Source: a virus
Length of the DNA stretch: 20,329 nt
Virus record (IMG/VR): IMGVR_UViG_3300017917_004195
Coordinates: 1 to 20,329 of that record
Strand: one strand, 5' to 3'
The notes beneath the pieces were generated by a model. The model was not told the origin of the DNA. It did no database searches and saw only the letters and a list, made by a program, of their open reading frames with translations. The position numbers and the translations under genes are program-made. Shown in pieces: positions 5,331 through 13,531 of the stretch; position 1 is the first letter of the stretch, and every line of letters begins with the position of its first letter.

Positions 5331-5681
5331 ATGAGTGCTTTAGAAAATATTATTTTTGGTGATAAAAAATTTTCTGACATACTAGAAGAAATTTATAACA
5401 ACCAAAAGAAAAAAGAAAAACAAATATCTGCTTTAATCTCAGAACTAAAACCTCTTGTTAATGAGATAGGTGATGCTACTTTAATTGTTCCTCTTATTAA
5501 AGAATATATGGAAATAGGAGTTAAAAATGATGAACAACTAATTAAAATGGCTACTATTATTCAACGTGCACTTCAAGCTAATGTAGCCGCTGGTGGAGAT
5601 GGATTTACAATTTCTGAAGAAGAGAAAGCTCAATTATTGTCTGAAATAAATAAACTTGACTCTAAATCCGATAACAAATGA
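5331..5681 (+). CDS. Helical structural or assembly protein next to the hub gene (116 aa)
   Basis: A 116-aa helical protein: IFGDKKFSDILEEIYNNQKK at the N-terminus, a charged KKKEKQ coiled-coil section, then the pattern IGDATLIVPLIKEYMEIGVK and NDEQLIKMATIIQRAL. This pattern is like a small unassigned protein that accompanies hub/spike genes in T4-like marine phages (from memory). It overlaps the gp5-like gene by 4 nt (ATGATG) and probably works with it as a hub component or assembly factor. There is no membrane segment or catalytic motif. Confidence 0.75.
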   Translation: MSALENIIFGDKKFSDILEEIYNNQKKKEKQISALISELKPLVNEIGDATLIVPLIKEYMEIGVKNDEQLIKMATIIQRALQANVAAGGDGFTISEEEKAQLLSEINKLDSKSDNK

Positions 5682-6949
5682 TGCCAGATACTAGAGGTGG
5701 TACCGCAACAATGTCGGATTTCTTAAGAAAAGGTTTTAAAAGCCTTGGAGGAGGAAGATCTGGGATAGGTATAACATCTGTTAGAGTAACAGATATTATT
5801 CTAAATAGTTCCCACCCAAAATATGAAGCATTAGGAAGAGAAGATTCAATAGGAACTATCTTCTTTTCTTCAGTACAATATCCTAATGATTCTAATGCAA
5901 ATTATTATGCTATACCATTATTACCTAATGTCTCTCATTACCCATTAATAAATGAGCTAGTACCAGTTTTAATGCTATCATCACCTAATGTATCAGATAT
6001 AAATAATAGATTAGATAGTAAATTTTATTATTTACCTCCTGTTAATTGTTGGAATAATCCTCATCACAATGCTGTCCCAAGTGATTTATTACTTTCATCA
6101 TTAGAACCTCCCCAAGACTATTCTCTTACAGATATAGGATTTGAAATAAATAAAGGAACAGGTGATTATATTTCTGATGAACCTATTGTAGGAACAACCT
6201 TTACTGAAAAAGATAGAGTTCATCCACTTCAACCATATGAGGGTGATATAATTTATGAAGGAAGATGGGGAAATTCTATAAGATTTGGTTCTACTAGTGA
6301 TGGTGTTCCTCCTCCTAACTGGTCACTTACTCCATCTCCTGCTGGAGATCCTATTACTATTTTTAGAAATGGGCAACCTTCAACAAATGATCTATTAAGT
6401 ATAGATCCTTGGGCTTATATAACAGAAGATATTAATTTAGATAAATCTTCTATATACCTAACAACTACTCAGACTATACCTTTAAAAACATCTACTAATA
6501 ATAGTTCATTTGCTGCTAGTGACGTTAAACCTATACAAATAGATAAATATAACCAACCACAAGTTATCCTTTCATCTGGAAGATTGGTTTTAAATGCTAA
6601 AGATGACTCAATTATCTTAACTACCCCCAATGTTATCCAATTATCAGGTAATGAATCCGTTAATATAAATGGAAATAAACAAGTTACAGTTGCTGCAAAT
6701 AATGTTTATTTAGGAACTAGACAAGCTGATCAACAGCTAATTTTAGGAAATAAATTTATGGGAGATTTTAAACAATTACTAGAACTTTTACAAGATGTGA
6801 GTAATACACTATCTTTATTAGTAGGGGTACCACCTGGTGCTCCTTTAAATCCTAATCTTACATTACAAGCTACAAATTTAGCAGGCAAATGTGCTACTTT
6901 ATCTAGTAATTTAAATAGTTATTTATCTACTACTACTAAAACTTCATAA
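5678..6949 (+). CDS. Baseplate hub/spike protein, gp5-like without lysozyme domain
   Basis: A 423-aa tail-spike/hub protein. Residues about 33-125 look like the N-terminal OB-type beta domain, with conserved-looking elements VRVTDIILNSSHPKY, GTIFFSSVQYPN, and PLINELVPVLM. Then VHPLQPYEGDIIYEGRWGNS (181-200) with IRFGST next is a signature shared with gp5-like proteins of marine T4-like phages (memory). Residues about 294-347 alternate hydrophobic/polar residues with Asn/Gly turns (ILSSGRLVLNAKDDSIIL..., VNINGNKQVTVAANNVYLG), typical of the triple-stranded beta-helix needle of gp5/VgrG trimers. A helical C-terminus (360-423) follows. Between OB part and needle there is no region resembling a T4 lysozyme domain, so cell-wall digestion must come from elsewhere. 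It starts the core baseplate block, 2 nt before the next gene. Confidence 0.85.
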   Translation: MMPDTRGGTATMSDFLRKGFKSLGGGRSGIGITSVRVTDIILNSSHPKYEALGREDSIGTIFFSSVQYPNDSNANYYAIPLLPNVSHYPLINELVPVLMLSSPNVSDINNRLDSKFYYLPPVNCWNNPHHNAVPSDLLLSSLEPPQDYSLTDIGFEINKGTGDYISDEPIVGTTFTEKDRVHPLQPYEGDIIYEGRWGNSIRFGSTSDGVPPPNWSLTPSPAGDPITIFRNGQPSTNDLLSIDPWAYITEDINLDKSSIYLTTTQTIPLKTSTNNSSFAASDVKPIQIDKYNQPQVILSSGRLVLNAKDDSIILTTPNVIQLSGNESVNINGNKQVTVAANNVYLGTRQADQQLILGNKFMGDFKQLLELLQDVSNTLSLLVGVPPGAPLNPNLTLQATNLAGKCATLSSNLNSYLSTTTKTS

Positions 6950-6951
6950 CA

Positions 6952-9366
6952 ATGTACTTTGTCATCACAGGTAAATTCGTCACCTCAGATAATATAGCAA
7001 TCCCTGGCACCTCTCTCCCAGAAGTAAATCTTTTATATATAGATCCAATTGACCTTAACAATCTTACAGATATAACAGAATATAAAAAGGAAAAAATTAC
7101 CATTGCAGATGATGGAACTTTTATTATTCCTTTAACTTCTAAAATATTAGGATTTGCAACTACTATAGAAGAAATAGTAAAGATTGTTGATGAACAACTT
7201 AAAATATATATTATGGAAGATAGAGGAAGAATAGCCGAATATAAACGAGGAATTAAATCAACAAGTACAACTACTGTGTCTAATGAAGTAATTAATGGAA
7301 AATCTAAATTTAAAACATCTGGGGAAATAATAATATTAGACATAGGTAATATAATTTTAAAATACTATACCCCACCTGTAGCCTCTCTACCCCCTCCTAT
7401 CCCCAAAACTATAACATTTTCAGATATTCCAATTGCTTCTGATGCATCTCTTTTATTTAACCCTTCTACTGCCTCATTTTTTATTCTTAAAGGAGTAGTT
7501 AAAGACAATGAATCTAAACTTCCCATCCCAGATGTATCTGTTCACCTTACTTCTGTTAATTATTTTAGTCAGGGGACTACTGATAATAACGGAGTATTTT
7601 ATATACCAACAGAAAAAAGTACACTTACAGAATTAGATATTCTTTCAACGAGTATATATGAACAACTAGAATTTACTATTCCAACTGATAAACAACTTAC
7701 ATTTAGTGGTTATCAAGAAATAATTTTAGACTCAACTCTTACTCCTTCTCCTACTTCTTTTCCTGTATTTGAATACTCGGATTTTTTTCTTAAAAAAAAG
7801 AATATAGAAGAAGAAGTTATAGATGAAGCATCCCCATCAATAATAGGACCTGATTCAATAACAAATACTCTTAATTTAGTAACACCTGAGTTAGCAAATG
7901 CTGGAGCAATTCCATTACCTTCTTCACCATCACCTAAAATTGTAACAACTGACCCATTAACTGGAGTTACAGTTATAGCAAATCCTAAAAATAAAATTCG
8001 TAATACATTAGTAGGAATAGTAGTGGATGAAAATGGTGAAGGAATTGAAAAAGCAAACATAGTTTTAAAATATTACCCATTTGATATAAGTAGCCCCGAT
8101 ATAAAACCTTTACTTCTACAACAAATTCAGTTAGCATCCCCAGTTCCTTTACCTTTAGATCTTGCTAATAGTATTTTATCTTCAATATTTGAAAAAGCTA
8201 CACCTGAGCAAGCTATGAATAAATTTATAGAAAAAACAGGTGTTGATTTAAGAAAAAAAGTACGAGCTACTACAAATAGTACTGGAAATTTTGAAATTGT
8301 TCTTACTAAAAAGAATGGAAATATAAAAATAAGTTTACAAGGAGCATCTATAGAAGTAGAATCTCCTAATTATAATAAATCTACAATTCTTTTAACTAAT
8401 TTAAATTCAACTACCGATAAAAACCCATATAAAAACGGAAAAATATTAATAACAACCCAATACAGTACTGGAAGAATATCTTTAACTCCTGCTACATTAA
8501 ATGCACTAGATGAAGAACAAATAAAAACCAGAATAAAAAGACAAGCAGCAGCATCTGATGAAGAAGGAACCCCAGAACAAAAATTAACTAAACTTAATAT
8601 TAGAAAATTTAATAGTGCTTTAGATAAACTTATTCCATTTTTAACTAGTTTACTACTCCCATTTGGACAAGCCGCTGTAACTGCCGCATTTGGTAATGGT
8701 CAAATAGAAAAAGCATTTTGTCCTTCTTCTGAAAGACTAACAACAATTATAAATGCTCGAAATTCAGTAGCAACTCAGATTAATATTTTATATAATGGGC
8801 TTAGAGTTTTAACTCAACTATCTAATACTACTGATGTTTTTATAACCTCTCTTACTACTGCTCTACAAGCATATCCTTTATTACCTATCCCTGCTAATAT
8901 TTTAACAGTAGGAGCAATTAGTGTAATTGAAGATCGTAAAAAATCACTAGAAGAAGATTTAAAAATTAGAAGAGTTATTCTTAGAGGAATAACTAGAATA
9001 ATAGTATATTGTGTTGCTATTTTAGCATATGTTATTACAATATTAACTATTCTTGATAGACTTATTCAAGGATGTGCTGAGGAACAAAATATTCCATTTA
9101 TTGCTTTAAATCCTGAAATTACTAATATAACTAATCCTGTGAGTAATGAATTAATAGAAAACCCTCCTATGTATAAAGGATTTAAGTTAGAAATTAAACT
9201 TGACCTTACTAATAATTTATCGTACCCTAGACGATACGCCCAGGCATTAAACCTACAAGGAGTACCCGTTTTAAAAACAGATTCATCATTTGCATCTGAC
9301 CCACAAATATTAATAGACCAATTAAAATTTATAATAGACTCAGACCCTAATTTAACAGCCGGATAA
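6952..9366 (+). CDS. Baseplate-associated protein with carboxypeptidase-regulatory-like domains (804 aa)
   Basis: A large structural protein between the spike and gp25-like genes. Two segments fit the carboxypeptidase regulatory-like (CarboxypepD_reg) beta-sandwich: residues about 178-262 (LKGVVKDNESKLPIPDVSVH, then TTDNNGVFYIP) and 352-478 (LVGIVVDENGEGIEKANIVL, then TNSTGNFEIVL). The N-terminal 140 residues form another beta-rich domain with DDGTFIIPL. From about 545 the protein becomes helical and hydrophobic, with LIPFLTSLLLPFGQAAVTAA (560-579) and the strongly apolar RIIVYCVAILAYVITILTIL (682-701). The last 60 residues (FKLEIKLDLTNN...YPRRYAQALN...LTDQ-like tail) look like a folded attachment domain. 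A TM-like helix in a baseplate protein is odd and could be buried in the trimer or act at the host membrane. Adhesin or hub extension are plausible roles. Confidence 0.75.
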   Translation: MYFVITGKFVTSDNIAIPGTSLPEVNLLYIDPIDLNNLTDITEYKKEKITIADDGTFIIPLTSKILGFATTIEEIVKIVDEQLKIYIMEDRGRIAEYKRGIKSTSTTTVSNEVINGKSKFKTSGEIIILDIGNIILKYYTPPVASLPPPIPKTITFSDIPIASDASLLFNPSTASFFILKGVVKDNESKLPIPDVSVHLTSVNYFSQGTTDNNGVFYIPTEKSTLTELDILSTSIYEQLEFTIPTDKQLTFSGYQEIILDSTLTPSPTSFPVFEYSDFFLKKKNIEEEVIDEASPSIIGPDSITNTLNLVTPELANAGAIPLPSSPSPKIVTTDPLTGVTVIANPKNKIRNTLVGIVVDENGEGIEKANIVLKYYPFDISSPDIKPLLLQQIQLASPVPLPLDLANSILSSIFEKATPEQAMNKFIEKTGVDLRKKVRATTNSTGNFEIVLTKKNGNIKISLQGASIEVESPNYNKSTILLTNLNSTTDKNPYKNGKILITTQYSTGRISLTPATLNALDEEQIKTRIKRQAAASDEEGTPEQKLTKLNIRKFNSALDKLIPFLTSLLLPFGQAAVTAAFGNGQIEKAFCPSSERLTTIINARNSVATQINILYNGLRVLTQLSNTTDVFITSLTTALQAYPLLPIPANILTVGAISVIEDRKKSLEEDLKIRRVILRGITRIIVYCVAILAYVITILTILDRLIQGCAEEQNIPFIALNPEITNITNPVSNELIENPPMYKGFKLEIKLDLTNNLSYPRRYAQALNLQGVPVLKTDSSFASDPQILIDQLKFIIDSDPNLTAG

Positions 9367-9367
9367 C

Positions 9368-9379
9368 CATATATTTATA
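9368..9379 (+). promoter_or_regulatory. Candidate phage promoter, CATATATTTATA
   Basis: Exact 12-mer copy in the 18-nt gap between two genes of the baseplate block, ending 5 nt before the ATG at 9385. Transcription from it would begin at about the start codon. Confidence 0.55.
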
Positions 9380-9384
9380 ACCGT

Positions 9385-9759
9385 ATGAAAACAGATTTAC
9401 TAAAAAAATTAATTAAAGAAGCAGTACGTGAAGCAATTCAAGAAGAATTAAAAGATATTCTCCTTGAAGCAGTTAAATCACCTAAAACAGTAGTACAAGA
9501 AACATATACTGGAGGAGTACAACCATTTCTAAATCAACCTGTAATGGCTCAACCAAATGGGACTACTGTAAATCATGATCTTAGACGTAATCTAAGAGGT
9601 ATGATTGGAGGTGAGTTTGATACTACTATTACCGCTAATTCATCACATGCTCAACCCGCATATTCTCCACCGCCCGTTAGTACTATAGGTGAAGGATCTA
9701 GTTTACCTGGTGGTGAAGTAAGTTTAGACCAAATAATGGGAATAATGAATGCTAAATAA
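9385..9759 (+). CDS. Small baseplate-region protein with an N-terminal amphipathic helix (124 aa)
   Basis: A 124-aa protein with a long charged amphipathic helix at the N-terminus (LLKKLIKEAVREAIQEELKD, residues 5-24, then ILLEAVK), a Gly/Pro/Asn-rich low-complexity middle (QPFLNQPVMAQPNG, PAYSPPPVS), and a short C-terminal helix (SLDQIMGIMNAK). Two helical ends joined by a flexible linker suggest a connector or assembly peptide that links structural proteins. I do not recognise it as a known T4 baseplate protein. Its stop overlaps the gp25-like start by one base (TAATG), so it is made together with the wedge proteins. Confidence 0.7.
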   Translation: MKTDLLKKLIKEAVREAIQEELKDILLEAVKSPKTVVQETYTGGVQPFLNQPVMAQPNGTTVNHDLRRNLRGMIGGEFDTTITANSSHAQPAYSPPPVSTIGEGSSLPGGEVSLDQIMGIMNAK

Positions 9760-10160
9760 TGGCTATAAGAATACCAAATAAAAATCCCTTAGACCTGAAC
9801 AATAATGTAGCAGTAGGGGTGGCTATTCCTTTTAACCAACCTGCTGTATTTAGATCTACATTTACAACTACAGATCAAGTAAAATCAAATCTAATTAATT
9901 ATATTTTAACTAAAAAAGGAGAAAGGGTTTTTAATGCTAATTTTGGTAGCAATGTTACTGCACTATTATTTAATAACATTACTCCTCAAAACATTAATAC
10001 TCTTGAATCTTCTCTTATAGGAGAAATCCAAACCAATTTCCCCCAAGTACAGATTAAAAGTTTAACTCTTACTCCGAGCTATGATACTAACACAGTATTA
10101 TTAGTTTTTAGCTATTCAATATATAATAACACCCCAGAAACTGTTGAAATAACCTTATAA
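9759..10160 (+). CDS. Baseplate wedge protein, gp25/gpW family
   Basis: A 133-aa protein of the GPW/gp25 family; T4 gp25 is about the same length. The family core is visible: a helix with QVKSNLINYILTKKGERVFN (40-59), the hallmark KKGERxFxxxFGS (52-64) with Glu55, ALLFNNITPQNINTLE, then strands VQIKSLTLTP and VLLVFSYSIYN and a final TVEITL. In T4, gp25 sits at the inner baseplate, where it links the wedge to the sheath and helps trigger contraction. The gp6-like gene follows 2 nt after its stop, the usual order in contractile tails. Confidence 0.93.
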   Translation: MAIRIPNKNPLDLNNNVAVGVAIPFNQPAVFRSTFTTTDQVKSNLINYILTKKGERVFNANFGSNVTALLFNNITPQNINTLESSLIGEIQTNFPQVQIKSLTLTPSYDTNTVLLVFSYSIYNNTPETVEITL

Positions 10161-10162
10161 TA

Positions 10163-12037
10163 ATGGCTGAAAATAAAAATATAAATTATATAAATAAAAC
10201 ATTTGCGGAATTTCAAACTTCCCTTATAGAGTTTACTAAAACATATTTCCCACAAACCTATAATGATTTTACCCCAGCATCACCAGGAATGATGTTTATG
10301 GAGATGGCTTCTTATGTAGGAGATGTTATGGCATTTTATCTTGATAATCAAATTCAAGAAAACTTTATTCAATTTGCTAAACAACAAAATAATTTATATT
10401 CTTTAGCATATCTATTAGGTTATCATCCTCAAGTAACTGGAGTAGCATCAACTAATATTGATATTTATCAACAAGTTCCCGGTCTTTTATCAGGTTCAGT
10501 TTATATTCCTGACTATTCATATACTGTTAAACTACTACAAAACACACAGATAACCTCAGCAAATGTAGGATCTGCAGCTCCGTTTTTAATTCAAGATGAA
10601 GTAGATTTTTCTTTTTCTAGTTCTATGGATCCTACTACTGTTTCCATCTATCAAAAAACAGGAAACGTAGTTGACTATTTTTTACTTAAAAAAACCAGAA
10701 GAGCAATTTCAGCTACAATAAAAACTGCTACATTTAGTTTTGGTGCTCCTGAAAGATTTCAAACTGTTAATATAAATGATTCTAATATAGTTAAAGTTTT
10801 AGATATTATTGATAGTAATGGAAATAAATGGTATGAAGTACCTTATCTTGCTCAAGAAATGGTTTATGACACTATTAAGAATACAAATGTTAATGACCCT
10901 AACTATTATTCTGACGAAGGTAATGTCCCATATTTATTAAGACTAAAAAAGATTCAAAGACGCTTTGTAACCCGTTTTACATCCCCAGGTACAATGCAAC
11001 TTCAATTTGGAGCCGGAATTAATCCTGCTAATAATGATGAAGAAATTATCCCTAATCCTGATAATGTAGGTTTAGGGTTACCATATAAAAGATCACTACT
11101 ACAAACAGCTTTTGCTCCTGCAAACTTCTTATATACAGATACTTATGGAATTGCTCCATATAATACTACTTTAACTGTTAGATATATAGTTGGTGGGGGT
11201 TTATCTTCTAACATAAATGCTGGAGTACTTAATAAAATCCAAAACCCTTCTAACATTAAATTTCTTTCACAAAATTTAGATAGTACCATCACATCATATA
11301 TAGTAAATTCACTTACAGTACTTAACCCCGCAGCAGCTACTGGAGGTAGAGGAGGAGACACAGATGATGAATTAAGACAAAAATCACTTTTAAGTTTTTC
11401 TACCCAATTAAGAAGTGTTACCCAAGATGATTACTTAGTTAGAGCCTTAAGTTTACCATCAGAGTATGGTACAATTGCTAAGGCATATATAGAAGCAGAA
11501 AAACTTTCTAATCTACTTCCTGGCGAAACACCATCTATACTTGATTTATATGTGTTAACATACGATTTAAACAAAAATCTAGTAGGAACATCAGCTGCCC
11601 TAAAACAAAATTTAAAAACTTATTTATCACAATATAGAATTATAAATGATTCTATTAAAATAAGAGATGCATATGTTATTAATATAGGAGTTAATTTTGA
11701 TATAATTGTATTACCTCAATATAATAATAACGAGGTTATTATAAAATGTATTGAAGAACTTAAAAAATATTTTAACATAGATAATTGGCAAATAAATCAA
11801 CCAATAATACTAAGAGACTTATATATAATGCTAGATAGAATAGAAGGAGTTCAAACTGTAAAAAATATTGAAATATATAATAGAAATTCTACTGAATATT
11901 CTTCAAATTATTCAAATTTATCTTACAACATATCTGGGGCTACTAGAAATGGTGTTGTTTACCCATCTTTAGATCCAATGATTTTTGAGATAAAATATCC
12001 TAATACTGATATAAATGGAAGAGTAGTTCCTTTGTAA
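10163..12037 (+). CDS. Baseplate wedge protein, gp6/gpJ family
   Basis: A 624-aa protein, near the length of T4 gp6 (660 aa). The N-terminus has the T4-type signature DFTPASPGMMFMEMASYVGD (about 35-54) leading into VMAFYLDNQIQEN. The middle has GGRGGDTDDELRQKSLLSFS and DDYLVRALSLPSEYGTIAKA (about 393-440), the baseplate-J core. The C-terminus has the wing-like region IKIRDAYVINIGVNFDIIVL and QPIILRDLYIMLDRIEGVQT. Two copies of gp6 with one gp7-like subunit form the wedge triplex of the inner baseplate ring in T4, and here the likely partner is the 1590-aa protein at 13532. A 34-nt gap with a candidate promoter follows. Confidence 0.92.
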   Translation: MAENKNINYINKTFAEFQTSLIEFTKTYFPQTYNDFTPASPGMMFMEMASYVGDVMAFYLDNQIQENFIQFAKQQNNLYSLAYLLGYHPQVTGVASTNIDIYQQVPGLLSGSVYIPDYSYTVKLLQNTQITSANVGSAAPFLIQDEVDFSFSSSMDPTTVSIYQKTGNVVDYFLLKKTRRAISATIKTATFSFGAPERFQTVNINDSNIVKVLDIIDSNGNKWYEVPYLAQEMVYDTIKNTNVNDPNYYSDEGNVPYLLRLKKIQRRFVTRFTSPGTMQLQFGAGINPANNDEEIIPNPDNVGLGLPYKRSLLQTAFAPANFLYTDTYGIAPYNTTLTVRYIVGGGLSSNINAGVLNKIQNPSNIKFLSQNLDSTITSYIVNSLTVLNPAAATGGRGGDTDDELRQKSLLSFSTQLRSVTQDDYLVRALSLPSEYGTIAKAYIEAEKLSNLLPGETPSILDLYVLTYDLNKNLVGTSAALKQNLKTYLSQYRIINDSIKIRDAYVINIGVNFDIIVLPQYNNNEVIIKCIEELKKYFNIDNWQINQPIILRDLYIMLDRIEGVQTVKNIEIYNRNSTEYSSNYSNLSYNISGATRNGVVYPSLDPMIFEIKYPNTDINGRVVPL

Positions 12038-12053
12038 AATAATTTTATAAGTT

Positions 12054-12063
12054 TATATTTATA
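12054..12063 (+). promoter_or_regulatory. Candidate phage promoter, TATATTTATA
   Basis: The 10-bp core of the 12-mer, with TT in place of the leading CA, lies 8 nt before the ATG at 12072. It is in the only sizeable gap (34 nt) between 9385 and 18304, again just before a gene that does not overlap its neighbour. Confidence 0.5.
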
Positions 12064-12071
12064 ATAAAAAA

Positions 12072-13184
12072 ATGGCTGTATATAAAATATTCCCATCACA
12101 AGATACTACTATATATTCTGAAACCCCTAACAAAAACACAGGTTTAGATGAAATTTTAGAAGTATCTACTTTTCCTACTTCACTATCTGAGTATGCTGAA
12201 GCGAGCCGTTTTCTTATTCAATTTTATTCTAATGAGATAAATGATATTATAACTAATAAAATTAGTGGTAGTGCATGGAATGCTTATTTAAGATGTTTTA
12301 TTGCCCATGTGCAAGGATTAAATTTAAATACTACAATAGAAACCTATCCTATTTCTCAATCTTGGAATATGGGAATAGGAAAATATCTTTATAACCCTGA
12401 AGTAACAGAAGGTTCTAGTTGGGGATGGAGAGATTATGAAAATGGAAATGTATGGTTTACAACATCTTCTATATTTCCTGCAAATACTACTGGTTCTTAT
12501 AATTCTGGTTCATTATCTGTAGGGGGAGGTACTTGGTATACTAATCTATCTTCTTCTCAAACATTTAACTACTTTAGTGATAAGGATTTATTTTTAGATG
12601 TAAAAAATATAGTTAGTGCATGGTATAGTTCAAGTATACCTAATAATGGATTTATTGTTAAACAACAAAATGAATTTTCAACAGGATCTCTTTATGAAAC
12701 TGTTATAAAATACTTTTCTAGAGATACTCATACTATCTACCCCCCATGCCTAGAATTTAGATGGAGAGATTATACTTGGAATACCGGCTCTTCAACCCTA
12801 ACAATCCTCAACATCACCCCAGCAACTATTACATTAGATGAAAATCCTGGAGTATTTTATCCTGAAAGTATTAATAGATTTAGAGTAAATTCTCGACCTG
12901 AATATCCTGCTAGAGTATTTCAAACTTCTTCATATTATGTTCAAAATTATTATCTCCCAACATCTTCTTACTATGCTATAAAAGATCTAGACACTAATGA
13001 AATCCTAATCGATTTTGATACCCAATATACACAGTTAAGTGCAGATGAAAATGGAAGTTATTTTGATCTTTACATGAATGGGTTGGAACCTGAAAGATAT
13101 TATAGTATATTAATTAAGACTGTTATTAATAATAGTACAATTGTATTTGATAATGATTATTATTTTAAAGTTGTAAACGGGTAA
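12072..13184 (+). CDS. DNRLRE-like domain structural protein in the baseplate block (370 aa)
   Basis: A 370-aa beta-rich protein. Residues about 2-235 fit the DNRLRE/disaggregatase-related fold found in extracellular proteins: the opening FPSQDTTIYSETPNKNTGLD (7-26), then ASRFLIQFYSNEI, AYLRCFIAHVQGLN, YPISQSWNMGIGKY, and DLFLDVKNIVSAWYSSSIPN. From about 245 a second beta domain (LTILNITPATITLDENPGVF ... RYYSILIKTVINN) resembles an Ig/Fn3-like fold. By position after gp6 it could stand in for gp8 or another wedge/outer baseplate protein, but I see no direct gp8 likeness. It has many Tyr/Ser repeats (TSSYY) shared in style with the downstream proteins. Its stop overlaps the next start by one base. 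Confidence 0.75.
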   Translation: MAVYKIFPSQDTTIYSETPNKNTGLDEILEVSTFPTSLSEYAEASRFLIQFYSNEINDIITNKISGSAWNAYLRCFIAHVQGLNLNTTIETYPISQSWNMGIGKYLYNPEVTEGSSWGWRDYENGNVWFTTSSIFPANTTGSYNSGSLSVGGGTWYTNLSSSQTFNYFSDKDLFLDVKNIVSAWYSSSIPNNGFIVKQQNEFSTGSLYETVIKYFSRDTHTIYPPCLEFRWRDYTWNTGSSTLTILNITPATITLDENPGVFYPESINRFRVNSRPEYPARVFQTSSYYVQNYYLPTSSYYAIKDLDTNEILIDFDTQYTQLSADENGSYFDLYMNGLEPERYYSILIKTVINNSTIVFDNDYYFKVVNG

Positions 13185-13528
13185 TGGAAACATATAATCT
13201 AAATAAAAAACTATATGGTAAAATTTCTTATGAAAATGTTATAAATACATCTATAACACAACTTCAACCCCCTCCTTTACCACAAACTAATACAATTACT
13301 GTAGAAGAATTTTTTAATTATTATCAAACTTTATTTTATGAAATTCCAAAAGAAGGAGAAATAAATTCACATAGGTTTTTAGTAGAACAAAGTGGACAAT
13401 ACATTGGAGATGCACAAATAACAACAGATGTACAGGCTTTACTTGATGAAATAACATCATTAAGACAAAATTTACTTGCTGCTAATCAACAACTATTAGA
13501 CACTCAAATGTCATCGAGTATAATATAA
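13184..13528 (+). CDS. Small coiled-coil protein of the baseplate block (114 aa)
   Basis: A 114-aa protein with a Pro-rich segment (QPPPLPQTN, about 28-36), a folded-looking middle (ITVEEFFNYYQTLFYEIPKE, then HRFLVEQSGQYIG), and a C-terminal coiled coil (QALLDEITSLRQNLLAANQQ, about 84-103). The start overlaps the preceding stop (TAATG), and the 1590-aa gene begins 3 nt after its stop. The design suggests a trimerising or connector subunit associated with the large wedge protein. I do not recognise the family. Confidence 0.75.
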   Translation: METYNLNKKLYGKISYENVINTSITQLQPPPLPQTNTITVEEFFNYYQTLFYEIPKEGEINSHRFLVEQSGQYIGDAQITTDVQALLDEITSLRQNLLAANQQLLDTQMSSSII

Positions 13529-13531
13529 CAT

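Noticed and set aside
5999-6006. Forward TATAAATA boxes inside genes (for example here and near 10188)
   Set aside because: In AT-rich coding DNA this 8-mer arises often from ordinary Tyr-Lys and Ile-Asn codons; these copies are not placed at gene starts.
7783-7800. Run of T then A (TTTTTTTCTTAAAAAAAAG) in the 804-aa gene, a possible frameshift site
   Set aside because: The zero frame continues for more than 500 codons with sensible protein on both sides and no alternative frame product of interest.
12460-12540. Ser/Gly/Thr low-complexity stretch that could be a collagen-like or phase-variable repeat
   Set aside because: No regular Gly-X-Y pattern and no tandem nucleotide repeat unit.
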